Below are positions 5,857-12,209 of a stretch of 24,204 nt of DNA, in pieces. Within the stretch, counting starts at the first letter, position 1. Each line of letters starts with the position of its first letter. The translations under genes were made by a program, and so were the position numbers. The notes under the pieces are model-generated. The model had not been told where the DNA came from. It saw only the letters and a program-made list of their open reading frames with translations, and ran no database searches. Origin of the DNA: a virus; IMG/VR virus record IMGVR_UViG_3300031851_000181, positions 1 to 24,204 of that record, one strand, 5' to 3'.

Positions 5857-8174
5857 CAAACGGACATGGTATTAAAGTTCAGAAGCGAGACGGCGCTGTA
5901 GAGGCGTTGAACCTTGATAAGATCCATAAGATGGTAGAAGAGGCATGTGAGGGTCTAGGGGGCGGTGTGAGTGCCTCTCAGGTGGAAATGAGTTCGGGTC
6001 TCCAGTTCTTTGATGGAATTAAGACAAGCGACATTCAAGAAATCCTTGTTCGCTCTGCTAGTGATTTGATTAGTTTGGACAATCCTAACTATCAGTTCGT
6101 TGCTGCTCGCTTACTTTTATTCGCAGTTCGCAAGCAAGTTTTTGGACCTGATTGGGTTCAAGGTTATCCTACGGTGTTGGATCACGCACAGAAATGTGTT
6201 TCAACTGGTGTGTATGATGATAGTATCTTGCGTAAATATACTCAGGAAGAGTGGAACAAGATTGATTCCTATATGGATCATGATCGTGATATGTTGTTTA
6301 CATACGCTGGTCTTCGCCAGGTTGTAGATAAGTATCTTGTTCAGGATCGTAGTTGTGGTGAAATGTATGAGACTCCTCAATACATGTACATGATGATTGC
6401 GGCAACTCTTTTCCAAAATTATCCTACAGAGACTAGACTGGATTATGTCAGACGATACTACAACGCAATCAGCAAGCACAAGATCAACATCCCAACGCCA
6501 ATCATGGCGGGAGTTCGGACACCGCTCCGTCAATTTGCATCTTGTGTTCTCGTTGATGCTAATGACTCCCTCGATAGTATCTTTAGCAGCGATATGGCTA
6601 TTGGTAGGTACGTCGCACAAAGGGCTGGTATCGGTATTAACGCAGGCAGAATTCGTGGCATCAATTCTAAGATTAGAGGCGGCGAGGTACAACACACAGG
6701 CGTTGTCCCCTTCCTTAAAAAGTTTGAAAGCACTGTCAGATGTTGCACTCAAAACGGCATCAGAGGTGGTTCTGCTACAGTTCACTTTCCTATCTGGCAC
6801 CAGGAAATAGAAGATATTATTGTTCTTAAGAACAATAAAGGAACAGAAGACAATCGAGTGAGGAAACTTGACTACTCAATCCAAATTTCAAAACTTTTCT
6901 ACGAACGTTTCATTGCGAATGGAGAGATTAGCCTCTTCTCACCGCATGACGTACCAGGTCTCTATGATGCTTTTGGTACTGATGCATTTGACGCTTGCTA
7001 TGTGGACTATGAATCAGATCAGTCTATTCCAAGAAAGACTATCGGGGCACAAGAACTCTTTCTAGATATTCTGAAAGAGAGAGCAGAGACCGGTCGTCTT
7101 TATTTGATGAATATTGACCACTGTAACTCACATTCATCTTTTAAAGACAAAGTTTACATGAGTAATCTTTGCCAAGAGATCACACTTCCTACTAAACCAT
7201 TAGAGCATATTGATGACCCTAATGGTGAGATTGCTTTGTGTATTTTGTCTGCTGTTAACATAGGTAAAGTATCAAAGAAAGATGAACTAGAAGAAATTTG
7301 TGATCTTGCTGTTCGTGGTCTGGAGGAACTGGTAGATTATCAGGAGTATCCAGTAGAAGCAGCAGAATTGAGCACCAAGAATCGTAGATCTCTTGGTATT
7401 GGTTATATCGGACTCGCACATTACTTAGCAAAACAAGGAGAACACTATGATGATCCAAAAGCATGGAAACTCGTCCACGACTTGTCTGAATCTTTCCAAT
7501 ATTACTTGCTCAAGTCAAGCAACACCATCGCTAAAGAGAAGGGCAAGTGTGGATATTTTGATCGAACCAAGTATGCAGACGGTATCCTCCCAATCGACAC
7601 TTACAAGCGTGATATCGATGAGTTCTGTGGAACGGAGTTGAATCATGATTGGGATTCTCTTAGGACATCTATCGCCACCTACGGACTCAGGCACTCAACA
7701 CTGTCTGCTCAGATGCCATCAGAAAGCAGTTCCGTTGTGTCAAACGCAACAAATGGAATCGAGCCACCTAGAGCCTTTCTGTCCACTAAAAAAAGCAAAA
7801 AGGGACCACTCAAACAGATCGTTCCTCAGTATGGTAGTCTCAAGAATAACTACACTCTTCTATGGGATATGAAGGGTAATGATGGATACATCAAAATTGT
7901 TGCTGCCATGCAAAAGTTCTTTGATCAGGCAATTTCTGGCAACTGGAGTTACAATCCAGAGAACTATGAGAACAATGAGGTTCCAGTATCTGTCATGGCA
8001 GGTGATTTCCTGAAAACTTACAAGTATGGATGGAAAACTTCTTATTACCAAAACACATATGATAACAAAGATGATCTGCAGGAACCAATAGAGGAGAAAA
8101 AAGAATCTATCGAAGACTTATTATCCCAAATTCTAGAAACCGAGGAGGAAGACTGTGACAGTTGCAAAATTTAG
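5853..8174 (+). CDS. nrdA: Ribonucleoside-diphosphate reductase class Ia, large subunit
   Basis: 773 residues, against 761 in E. coli NrdA, with similarity over the full length. It starts with an intact ATP-cone (KVQKRDGAVEALNLDKIHKM) for overall allosteric control. Catalytic residues are present: Cys231 (ASCVL) and Cys463 (ALCIL), the redox pair; SNLCQE with Asn438, the thiyl-radical Cys440 and Glu442; and YYQNT near the end for radical transfer. The C-terminal shuttle cysteines are present as CDSC (E. coli has four residues between them, here two). It reduces ribonucleoside diphosphates to deoxy forms with NrdB. It is translated across an ATGA junction with primase. The Glu-rich tail also encodes the nrdB ribosome site. 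Marine cyanobacterial hosts mostly use a class II enzyme, so this is a phage-type replacement. Confidence 0.97.
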   Translation: MTNGHGIKVQKRDGAVEALNLDKIHKMVEEACEGLGGGVSASQVEMSSGLQFFDGIKTSDIQEILVRSASDLISLDNPNYQFVAARLLLFAVRKQVFGPDWVQGYPTVLDHAQKCVSTGVYDDSILRKYTQEEWNKIDSYMDHDRDMLFTYAGLRQVVDKYLVQDRSCGEMYETPQYMYMMIAATLFQNYPTETRLDYVRRYYNAISKHKINIPTPIMAGVRTPLRQFASCVLVDANDSLDSIFSSDMAIGRYVAQRAGIGINAGRIRGINSKIRGGEVQHTGVVPFLKKFESTVRCCTQNGIRGGSATVHFPIWHQEIEDIIVLKNNKGTEDNRVRKLDYSIQISKLFYERFIANGEISLFSPHDVPGLYDAFGTDAFDACYVDYESDQSIPRKTIGAQELFLDILKERAETGRLYLMNIDHCNSHSSFKDKVYMSNLCQEITLPTKPLEHIDDPNGEIALCILSAVNIGKVSKKDELEEICDLAVRGLEELVDYQEYPVEAAELSTKNRRSLGIGYIGLAHYLAKQGEHYDDPKAWKLVHDLSESFQYYLLKSSNTIAKEKGKCGYFDRTKYADGILPIDTYKRDIDEFCGTELNHDWDSLRTSIATYGLRHSTLSAQMPSESSSVVSNATNGIEPPRAFLSTKKSKKGPLKQIVPQYGSLKNNYTLLWDMKGNDGYIKIVAAMQKFFDQAISGNWSYNPENYENNEVPVSVMAGDFLKTYKYGWKTSYYQNTYDNKDDLQEPIEEKKESIEDLLSQILETEEEDCDSCKI
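8142..8148 (+). promoter_or_regulatory. Strong ribosome binding site for nrdB inside the nrdA 3' end
   Basis: GAGGAGG lies 6 nt before the GTG at 8155. It also encodes part of the acidic C-terminal tail of NrdA. This spacing decides the GTG start of nrdB. Confidence 0.7.
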
Positions 8175-9339
8175 AACAAATAATCAAATGCGTAGTCAAG
8201 TAGATGGTATGACAGTATTCAATACAAGTATTGTTGACAGCACCAAGCAAAAAATGTTCTTTGGACCCCCTCTTGGGGTTCAGAGATACGATAAGTTTAA
8301 GTATCCTGTGTTTGATAAACTTACACAGCAACAACTAGGTTATTTCTGGCGTCCTGAAGAGGTATCTCTACAGAAAGATCGCGCTGACTATCAAATTTTA
8401 AATGATGCACAGAAACACATCTTCACGTCGAACCTTAAGTATCAAATCCTCCTTGACTCCGTACAAGGTCGTGGTCCTGGCATGGCTTTCATGCCTTATT
8501 GCAGCCTACCCGAACTTGAGGGTGCCATGAACATTTGGCAGACCATGGAGATGATCCATAGTCGCTCCTACACCCACATTATCAAGAATGTATACGCTGA
8601 TCCTTCTGATGTCTTTGATAAAATCTTAGATGATGACAGGATTCTTGCTAGAGCACAGTCAGTTACTAGTGCTTATGATGAGTTTCTACAGGCAGCACAG
8701 GAATGGGGTGCTGGTAATCAATGGGAACATGCTTTGGATGAAGTTCCAACAGCACAGATAGAACTTCGTGAACTCAAGCGTAAATTGTATCGTGCTGTGG
8801 TCAATGTCTATATTCTAGAAGGCATTCGTTTCTACGTATCATTTGCTTGTTCATTTGCTTTTGGTGAACTTAAACTTCTCGAAGGATCTGCTAAGATTAT
8901 TGGTCTCATTGCTAGAGATGAGAGTCAACACATGACTATTACCAAGAACATTATCAAAAAGTGGTTGGAAGGTGATGATCCTGAGATGGTTGAGATTGCT
9001 AAGGAAGAGGAAGAGAATGTCTATCAGATGTTCCGTGAGTGTGTAGAAGAAGAGAAGTCTTGGGCAGAGTATTTGTTCCGAGATGGATCTCTTATTGGTC
9101 TTAATGACAAACTTCTTGCTAAGTATGTTGAGTGGACTGCTAATCGTCGTCTAAAGTCTATTGGATTGAAGGCAATCTTTGATACTCCTGTTAGTAATAA
9201 CCCTCTTCCATGGACAGAGCACTGGTTATCTTCTAAAGGTATGCAAGTTGCTCCTCAGGAAACAGAAGTAGAATCATATTTAATTGGGAGCATTAAGCAA
9301 GATGTTGAAAAAGATACGTTCGCTGGTTTTCAGTTGTGA
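8155..9339 (+). CDS. nrdB: Ribonucleoside-diphosphate reductase class Ia, small subunit
   Basis: 394 residues, against 376 in E. coli NrdB, with a slightly longer N-terminus. All di-iron ligands are visible: Asp101 (LLDSVQGR), Glu132 and His135 (EMIHSRSYTH), Glu222 (ILEGIRF), Glu256 and His259 (ARDESQH). The radical tyrosine is Tyr139, so this is a classical tyrosyl-radical (class Ia) subunit. The C-terminus ends FAGFQL, matching the peptide that docks on NrdA. The start is GTG at 8155, placed by the GAGGAGG site, and overlaps nrdA by 20 nt. The stop TGA overlaps a GTG start of the next small gene. No glutaredoxin or thioredoxin gene follows, so the reductant probably comes from elsewhere. 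Confidence 0.96.
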   Translation: MTVAKFRTNNQMRSQVDGMTVFNTSIVDSTKQKMFFGPPLGVQRYDKFKYPVFDKLTQQQLGYFWRPEEVSLQKDRADYQILNDAQKHIFTSNLKYQILLDSVQGRGPGMAFMPYCSLPELEGAMNIWQTMEMIHSRSYTHIIKNVYADPSDVFDKILDDDRILARAQSVTSAYDEFLQAAQEWGAGNQWEHALDEVPTAQIELRELKRKLYRAVVNVYILEGIRFYVSFACSFAFGELKLLEGSAKIIGLIARDESQHMTITKNIIKKWLEGDDPEMVEIAKEEEENVYQMFRECVEEEKSWAEYLFRDGSLIGLNDKLLAKYVEWTANRRLKSIGLKAIFDTPVSNNPLPWTEHWLSSKGMQVAPQETEVESYLIGSIKQDVEKDTFAGFQL

Positions 9340-9500
9340 CAAACTACTCTTTACCTGGTTGGAGGGAAGACCTCCTACAGACAAATCTACCCAGTCAGGA
9401 GGAGAGAGATCTCCTCTCAAGGGGTCCGTCAAGTCTAGCAAAAGCATTTCAACTACAGGCAATAAAATACAAATACGTGACCCATGGGATTAATAATTGA
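9336..9500 (+). CDS. 54-codon gene between nrdB and pcyA, function unknown
   Basis: This short frame fills a gap that otherwise holds no gene. It starts with GTG in a GTGA overlap with the nrdB stop and ends 17 nt inside pcyA. Translation gives VTNYSLPGWREDLLQTNLPS, then QEERDLLSRGPSSLAKAFQL, then a basic end with KYKYVTHGINN. The composition is protein-like (amphipathic helices, no low complexity). Both ends fit the overlapping style of the neighbours. A competing frame through the same bases (TTG at 9284 to 9493) is less likely, because it begins inside nrdB with a rare start and is Ser/Lys-rich. The gene also contains two stem-loops. Confidence 0.55.
   Translation: MTNYSLPGWREDLLQTNLPSQEERDLLSRGPSSLAKAFQLQAIKYKYVTHGINN
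9361..9417 (+). other. Two GGAGG-type stem-loops after nrdB
   Basis: GGAGG/CCTCC pair at 9361-9365 and 9371-9375 around a 5-nt loop. The second hairpin (9398-9417) has 7 Watson-Crick pairs (GAGGAGA/TCTCCTC) plus a G-U, closing a GAGA tetraloop (GNRA class). No T-run follows, so these are not intrinsic terminators. They may stabilise or process the nrdB message, or hide GGAGG ribosome-binding sequences. Confidence 0.5.
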
Positions 9501-10170
9501 CGATCTTGCTAAGATTATTCGTAAGCATCAAAAAACTCTACCATGTGTAGAGCCATTAGATGTTGATGATAAATTTGAAAAAGTTTATAAGGAAACTGAA
9601 GATGGAAATCTAAACATTCATAATGAAATGTTTAGTTGTACTGGTTTACGCAAGGTACACTTAGAGATTGCTACTCTAGGACCACTTGATATCTTACATT
9701 GTATCTGGTATCCAGATCCTGAGTTTAATTTGCCAATCTTTGGCGCAGATATTGTTGCTAATAACAATAATGTTAGTGCTGCTATCACAGATATCTCTCC
9801 CGTAGATGGTATCGGTCATCTAATATATGATGATATTGCTGACATCAGTAGATTTTTTAGTTTTGAGAATAACAGGGATGTACCTTCATGGGGCAACATC
9901 TTTTCTCCATACTGTAAGTTTGCTAGTCTGAGAACAGACGATGAAAGAAATACTTTCTGTCGTGTTGTTGATCAATATCTAGATGTATATGCTGGTGCTG
10001 TATGGAGATCTGATAGAGATAACTATGGAGCAGATTTAAGATACGACGGGCAGATACAATACTGTAAAAATCAAAAACTTAACGACAAAACTAGACGCAT
10101 CCTTGCCAAATATTTTGGTGACGTGTGGGCTAATGATTATATCAATCAGATCTTATTTGACGAACCATAA
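9484..10170 (+). CDS. pcyA: Phycocyanobilin:ferredoxin oxidoreductase (cyanophage auxiliary metabolic gene)
   Basis: 228 residues, against about 248 in Synechocystis PcyA; the shorter N-terminus accounts for most of the difference. Ferredoxin-dependent bilin reductase features are clear: KVHLEIATLGPLDILHC with catalytic Glu61 and His72, then PIFGADIVANNNNVSAAI with Asp89. These match PcyA Glu76, His88 and Asp105, with the same 17-residue His-Asp spacing. The C-terminal QIQYCKNQKLNDKTRRILAK is PcyA-type and argues against PebS, PebA or PcyX. The enzyme reduces biliverdin to phycocyanobilin with ferredoxin electrons. No heme oxygenase gene is in this window, so biliverdin must come from the host or from elsewhere in the phage. 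No Shine-Dalgarno is visible; translation may couple to the overlapping small gene. Confidence 0.93.
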   Translation: MGLIIDDLAKIIRKHQKTLPCVEPLDVDDKFEKVYKETEDGNLNIHNEMFSCTGLRKVHLEIATLGPLDILHCIWYPDPEFNLPIFGADIVANNNNVSAAITDISPVDGIGHLIYDDIADISRFFSFENNRDVPSWGNIFSPYCKFASLRTDDERNTFCRVVDQYLDVYAGAVWRSDRDNYGADLRYDGQIQYCKNQKLNDKTRRILAKYFGDVWANDYINQILFDEP

Positions 10171-10173
10171 ATA
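10166..10173 (+). promoter_or_regulatory. Possible late promoter element (CATAAATA)
   Basis: CATAAATA overlaps the pcyA stop, 14 nt before the ATG at 10188 and 22 nt before the GTG at 10196. The spacing is short for a late promoter, so it may be chance. Confidence 0.3.
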
Positions 10174-10187
10174 TTAGAGGTTAAATC

Positions 10188-10562
10188 ATGAGTATGTGGC
10201 AGAAAATAAAGAGTATCCAAATCCCTGGATCTATCATGGCAGCGTCTTTGACGGGTCTCTTATTGGGGACAACTATGGTTTTGTTTACAAAATTACCTGT
10301 AGCACCACCAACCGTTCCTACATCGGTAGAAAATACTTCTGGCAAAAACGAAAGCCTAGAAGTAATAATACTACTGGCAAGCGGCGAAGAGTTACAAGTG
10401 AGAGTGACTGGAGAAAGTACTTTGGAAGTTGTCCAGAGCTTAAAGAGGATATTAAACAGTATGGACGGGAGTCTTTTGCTAGAGAAATCCTCTCCTTACA
10501 CACCACACCAGGACGAGTCAACTACGAGGAGACCCGCCAACTCTTCTTACACAGTGTTCTGA
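10188..10562 (+). CDS. Possible overlapping gene in another frame of the GIY-YIG gene (membrane protein)
   Basis: A 124-codon frame shares its DNA with the GIY-YIG gene. It has the better ribosome site: AGAGG (10176-10180) lies 7 nt before ATG 10188, whereas the nuclease GTG is 15 nt away. The product would have a short basic start (MSMWQKIKSIQIPG), one hydrophobic segment (about residues 15-34, IMAASLTGLLLGTTMVLFTK), then a Ser/Thr/Glu-rich tail. That N-in, single-membrane-helix plan is like some small phage membrane or lysis proteins. The nuclease frame has a recognisable family and is surely real, so this frame may be a shadow. I report it because start signals and topology are better than expected by chance. 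Confidence 0.3.
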   Translation: MSMWQKIKSIQIPGSIMAASLTGLLLGTTMVLFTKLPVAPPTVPTSVENTSGKNESLEVIILLASGEELQVRVTGESTLEVVQSLKRILNSMDGSLLLEKSSPYTPHQDESTTRRPANSSYTVF

Positions 10563-10687
10563 CGGAAAGCTTGACAGATGGCACCCCTGCCTTCTATAAT
10601 GGCAACATCCTCGGACGCTACTACCGTAAAGATTATTTTGAGTATGATGAAACGAATTCTGGCATTGACAGCACTGACACTAACTAG
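10196..10687 (+). CDS. GIY-YIG family nuclease
   Basis: 163 residues from a GTG start. The GIY-YIG core is visible: GFVYKI (residues 28-33, the GIY strand), SYIGRK (41-46, the YIG strand plus basic residue), a basic linker (KRKPR, KRRRV), SDWRKYFGS, and VNYEETRQLF with Glu111 as the probable metal-binding glutamate. The C-terminal part (FYNGNILGRYYRKDYF) is a conserved-looking tail. Similar free-standing nucleases occur in T4-like cyanophages, where they are called Seg-like homing or host-DNA-degrading enzymes; which applies cannot be told. No in-frame ATG exists near the start, and the GTG is far from the AGAGG site. The 3' end carries a consensus host promoter and overlaps the lysozyme gene. 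Confidence 0.8.
   Translation: MAENKEYPNPWIYHGSVFDGSLIGDNYGFVYKITCSTTNRSYIGRKYFWQKRKPRSNNTTGKRRRVTSESDWRKYFGSCPELKEDIKQYGRESFAREILSLHTTPGRVNYEETRQLFLHSVLTESLTDGTPAFYNGNILGRYYRKDYFEYDETNSGIDSTDTN
10571..10600 (+). promoter_or_regulatory. Perfect sigma70-type promoter for the lysozyme-like gene
   Basis: TTGACA (10571-10576) and TATAAT (10595-10600) are both exact consensus hexamers with an 18-nt spacer. They are located inside the nuclease gene and 43 nt before the lysozyme start at 10644. Transcription would begin near 10607. Confidence 0.75.
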
Positions 10688-11225
10688 TTCTGCTTGTGCA
10701 TATCCTTCTATTACTGAGATTGATTCTCCCCCTGCTGTAGAAGTTCCTATTATACAGTATGAACTCACATGGAAATGCGAAGATTGTACTCCAGAAGAGC
10801 AGTTTGTTCTAGAAGAACTTCAGGAACAAACTAAAATCAAAGATCGTAATGCCCTTGCTACGATCATGGGTAACATTAAGCAAGAGAGTAAGTTCATCTC
10901 CAACATTTGTGAAGGTGGTGCTCGCGTATCCTACACTGAATGTAAGGTTGGTGGATATGGTTTGATTCAGTGGACTAGTATTGGTCGCTACAAGGGTCTT
11001 GGTAACTTCTGTGCTAAATATGTGTGCGATCCCAGTAGTCTGGAAGGTCAGACTCGCTGGATGATTAACGAACCTATCTTTCAACGTGTCCTCCCACAAT
11101 TTGAAGGCGGTGGACAGACTGTATCTTACTATATGAAACCTGCTTACTACTGGTTGGGATGGGGCATCAAAGGCAACCGTGAAATCTATGCATATGACTA
11201 CACTAAAAAAATGGTTTTAGCATGA
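10644..11225 (+). CDS. Exported lysozyme-fold protein (phage tail lysozyme-like)
   Basis: 193 residues from ATG 10644; ATG 10647 is equally possible. The N-terminus is a signal peptide (MMKRILALTALTLTSSACAY), with either cleavage after SACA or, less likely, lipid attachment at Cys18. A proline-rich linker leads to a lysozyme-like domain from about residue 50: ALATIMGNIKQESKF with the presumed catalytic Glu81, then GGYGLIQWTSIGRYKGL, the pattern of the phage tail lysozyme family, and YYWLGWGIKGNREIYAYDY near the end. It would cut peptidoglycan in the periplasm. Several cysteines suggest disulfides. Upstream in-frame ATGs (10578) are rejected because they precede the promoter start point. It may be the endolysin or an entry enzyme; I favour an endolysin exported by the Sec system. 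Confidence 0.82.
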   Translation: MMKRILALTALTLTSSACAYPSITEIDSPPAVEVPIIQYELTWKCEDCTPEEQFVLEELQEQTKIKDRNALATIMGNIKQESKFISNICEGGARVSYTECKVGGYGLIQWTSIGRYKGLGNFCAKYVCDPSSLEGQTRWMINEPIFQRVLPQFEGGGQTVSYYMKPAYYWLGWGIKGNREIYAYDYTKKMVLA

Positions 11226-11461
11226 CATATCCAGCACCAATATATCTCAAGGATGATCCTTGGTTTGGTTCTGCTACTTTTTCTCTCCACCAAAAAGAAT
11301 ATAAACTTGCTTACGATCAAGCAGTAGCAGAAAATCTTTTACTTGTTGATACCTATACAGAAGTAAAAAATATACATCAGGTGATGTATGATATTGCCAC
11401 TGTTAATGGCAAGACTACCACACAACTCAATCCTATTGGTTGGATGTCTGGTATAAGTTAG
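11222..11461 (+). CDS. Small protein of unknown function
   Basis: 79 residues, starting in an ATGA overlap with the lysozyme stop, so probably co-translated. The N-terminus has aromatic and proline residues (PAPIYLKDDPWFGSATFSLH), followed by helices (YKLAYDQAVAENLLLVDTYT, VKNIHQVMYDIA) and a C-terminal NPIGWMSGIS. There is no membrane segment or motif I recognise. It is the last gene before an intrinsic terminator, and its stop codon lies in the terminator stem. A lysis-accessory role is possible only by position. Confidence 0.75.
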   Translation: MTYPAPIYLKDDPWFGSATFSLHQKEYKLAYDQAVAENLLLVDTYTEVKNIHQVMYDIATVNGKTTTQLNPIGWMSGIS

Positions 11462-11477
11462 GCAACTAACTTTTTTT
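11455..11477 (+). terminator. Rho-independent terminator directly before tRNA-Arg
   Basis: AAGTTAG (11455-11461) pairs with CTAACTT (11466-11472) over a GCAA tetraloop, and the strand ends in a seven-T run (11471-11477). The T-run touches the first base of tRNA-Arg. It should end the transcript that starts at the 10571 promoter. Confidence 0.8.
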
Positions 11478-11551
11478 GTCTCAGTAGCTCAGATGGATAG
11501 AGCAATTCACTTCTAATGAATTGGTCGGGGGTTCGAGTCCCTCCTGAGACG
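11478..11551 (+). tRNA. tRNA-Arg (anticodon UCU)
   Basis: Acceptor GTCTCAG pairs with CTGAGAC (11544-11550), with discriminator G and no encoded CCA. The D stem is GCTC/GAGC. The anticodon loop CTTCTAA sits on the AATTCA/TGAATT stem and gives UCU (reads AGA, AGG). The T loop is TTCGAGT. The gene is 74 nt and starts right after the terminator T-run. Confidence 0.93.
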
Positions 11552-11555
11552 CCTT

Positions 11556-11637
11556 GTCGGTATGGCGGAATTGGTAGACGCGCCAGGTTTAGGTTCTGGT
11601 GTCTTATGACGTGGAGGTTCAAGTCCTCTTACCGACA
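11556..11637 (+). tRNA. tRNA-Leu (anticodon UAG)
   Basis: Acceptor GTCGGTA pairs with TACCGAC (11630-11636), discriminator A, no CCA. The anticodon loop TTTAGGT on CCAGG/TCTGG gives UAG (reads CUA and other CUN). A long variable arm (type II) fits leucine. It is 82 nt and begins 4 nt after tRNA-Arg. Confidence 0.93.
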
Positions 11638-11640
11638 CTC

Positions 11641-11712
11641 GCTCGAATAGCTCAGAGGTAGAGCACCTCCTTTACACGGAGATTGTCGGGGGTTCGATCC
11701 CCTCTTCGAGCA
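11641..11712 (+). tRNA. tRNA-Val (anticodon UAC)
   Basis: Acceptor GCTCGAA pairs with TTCGAGC (11705-11711), discriminator A, no CCA. The anticodon loop TTTACAC on CCTCC/GGAGA (one mismatch at the top) gives UAC (reads GUA, GUG). The T loop is TTCGATC. It is 72 nt and lies 3 nt after tRNA-Leu. Confidence 0.92.
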
Positions 11713-11740
11713 TTACTCATATGAGGTTAAATGCTTACTA

Positions 11741-11989
11741 ATGTTATCTGCAAGATGTAAATTATGCAACAAAGAACTGACAAGCAATAGCAAGGTTCAG
11801 TTCTGTGGGTGTCCAAATCAGATGAAGGTTGTGGACGATACCGTGGGAGCAATTGATCTAGGTCAAGTGGTTCTAACGAAACATGACAATAATATTAAAT
11901 ATCATGGTATCCTGACACCGGATGACCTAAAATACCAGGAGGAACGACGCCAACGCAAGGTCCGCCGTATCACTTTTGAGGAACGCTAA
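11741..11989 (+). CDS. Small zinc-ribbon-like protein
   Basis: 82 residues. The N-terminal CKLC (C6, C9) and CGC (C22, C24) could form one four-cysteine zinc site. Then comes a beta-rich middle (VVDDTVGAIDLGQVVLTKHD) and a basic C-terminal helix (YQEERRQRKVRRITFEER) suited to nucleic acid or protein contact. I recall close relatives in T4-like cyanophages, always without an assigned function. ATGs at 11721 and 11731 are in other frames with immediate stops, so 11741 is the start; ATGAGG at 11721 is a weak ribosome site 14 nt away. The stop overlaps the next ATG (TAATG). Confidence 0.8.
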   Translation: MLSARCKLCNKELTSNSKVQFCGCPNQMKVVDDTVGAIDLGQVVLTKHDNNIKYHGILTPDDLKYQEERRQRKVRRITFEER

Positions 11990-12195
11990 TGATTAATCTA
12001 GACGCTCGTTATCACGAATACTTACATAGTAACAAATGCTTTACTATCGATGGAGCATGTGAAAAAGTAATCGCCTACGGGTGGACAGATGATGGAGTGA
12101 CCATTAATGGGTATTATGTCTTGACAAAGAACTATAAACTCCAGTATAATATGAAAGAACAATGTATTTCGATGCAGCAACGCATCGGAGTATAA
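11989..12195 (+). CDS. Small protein of unknown function
   Basis: 68 residues starting in a TAATG junction with the previous gene. The middle looks like a small beta sheet (ACEKVIAYGWTDDGVTINGY, YVLTKNYKLQYN). There are no membrane segments and no motif I know. Its 3' half contains the perfect sigma70-type promoter at 12121-12150, which could itself bias the codons there. Confidence is moderate because of size, but the coupled start supports it. Confidence 0.65.
   Translation: MINLDARYHEYLHSNKCFTIDGACEKVIAYGWTDDGVTINGYYVLTKNYKLQYNMKEQCISMQQRIGV
12121..12150 (+). promoter_or_regulatory. Perfect sigma70-type promoter for talC
   Basis: TTGACA (12121-12126) and TATAAT (12145-12150), both exact consensus, with an 18-nt spacer. 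It lies inside the preceding small gene, with a start point near 12157 and talC ATG at 12210. The architecture matches the promoter at 10571. Confidence 0.75.
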
Positions 12196-12209
12196 TCAAC
12201 CTACTGAAT

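Noticed and set aside
6201-6800. 199-codon minus-strand frame
   Set aside because: It is antisense to the most conserved part of nrdA, which constrains the complementary strand; no family features.
9361-9417. Intrinsic terminator after nrdB
   Set aside because: The stem-loops lack a following T-run and lie inside a likely coding frame.
9284-9493. 69-codon frame from a TTG inside nrdB
   Set aside because: It starts deep in nrdB with a rare start codon and has a low-complexity Ser/Lys end; the GTG frame at 9336 fits the gap better.
11478-11712. tRNA cluster as an integration (att) site
   Set aside because: No integrase or repeated tRNA 3' end is seen; complete tRNAs with A-ending codon specificities fit translation support in a lytic phage.
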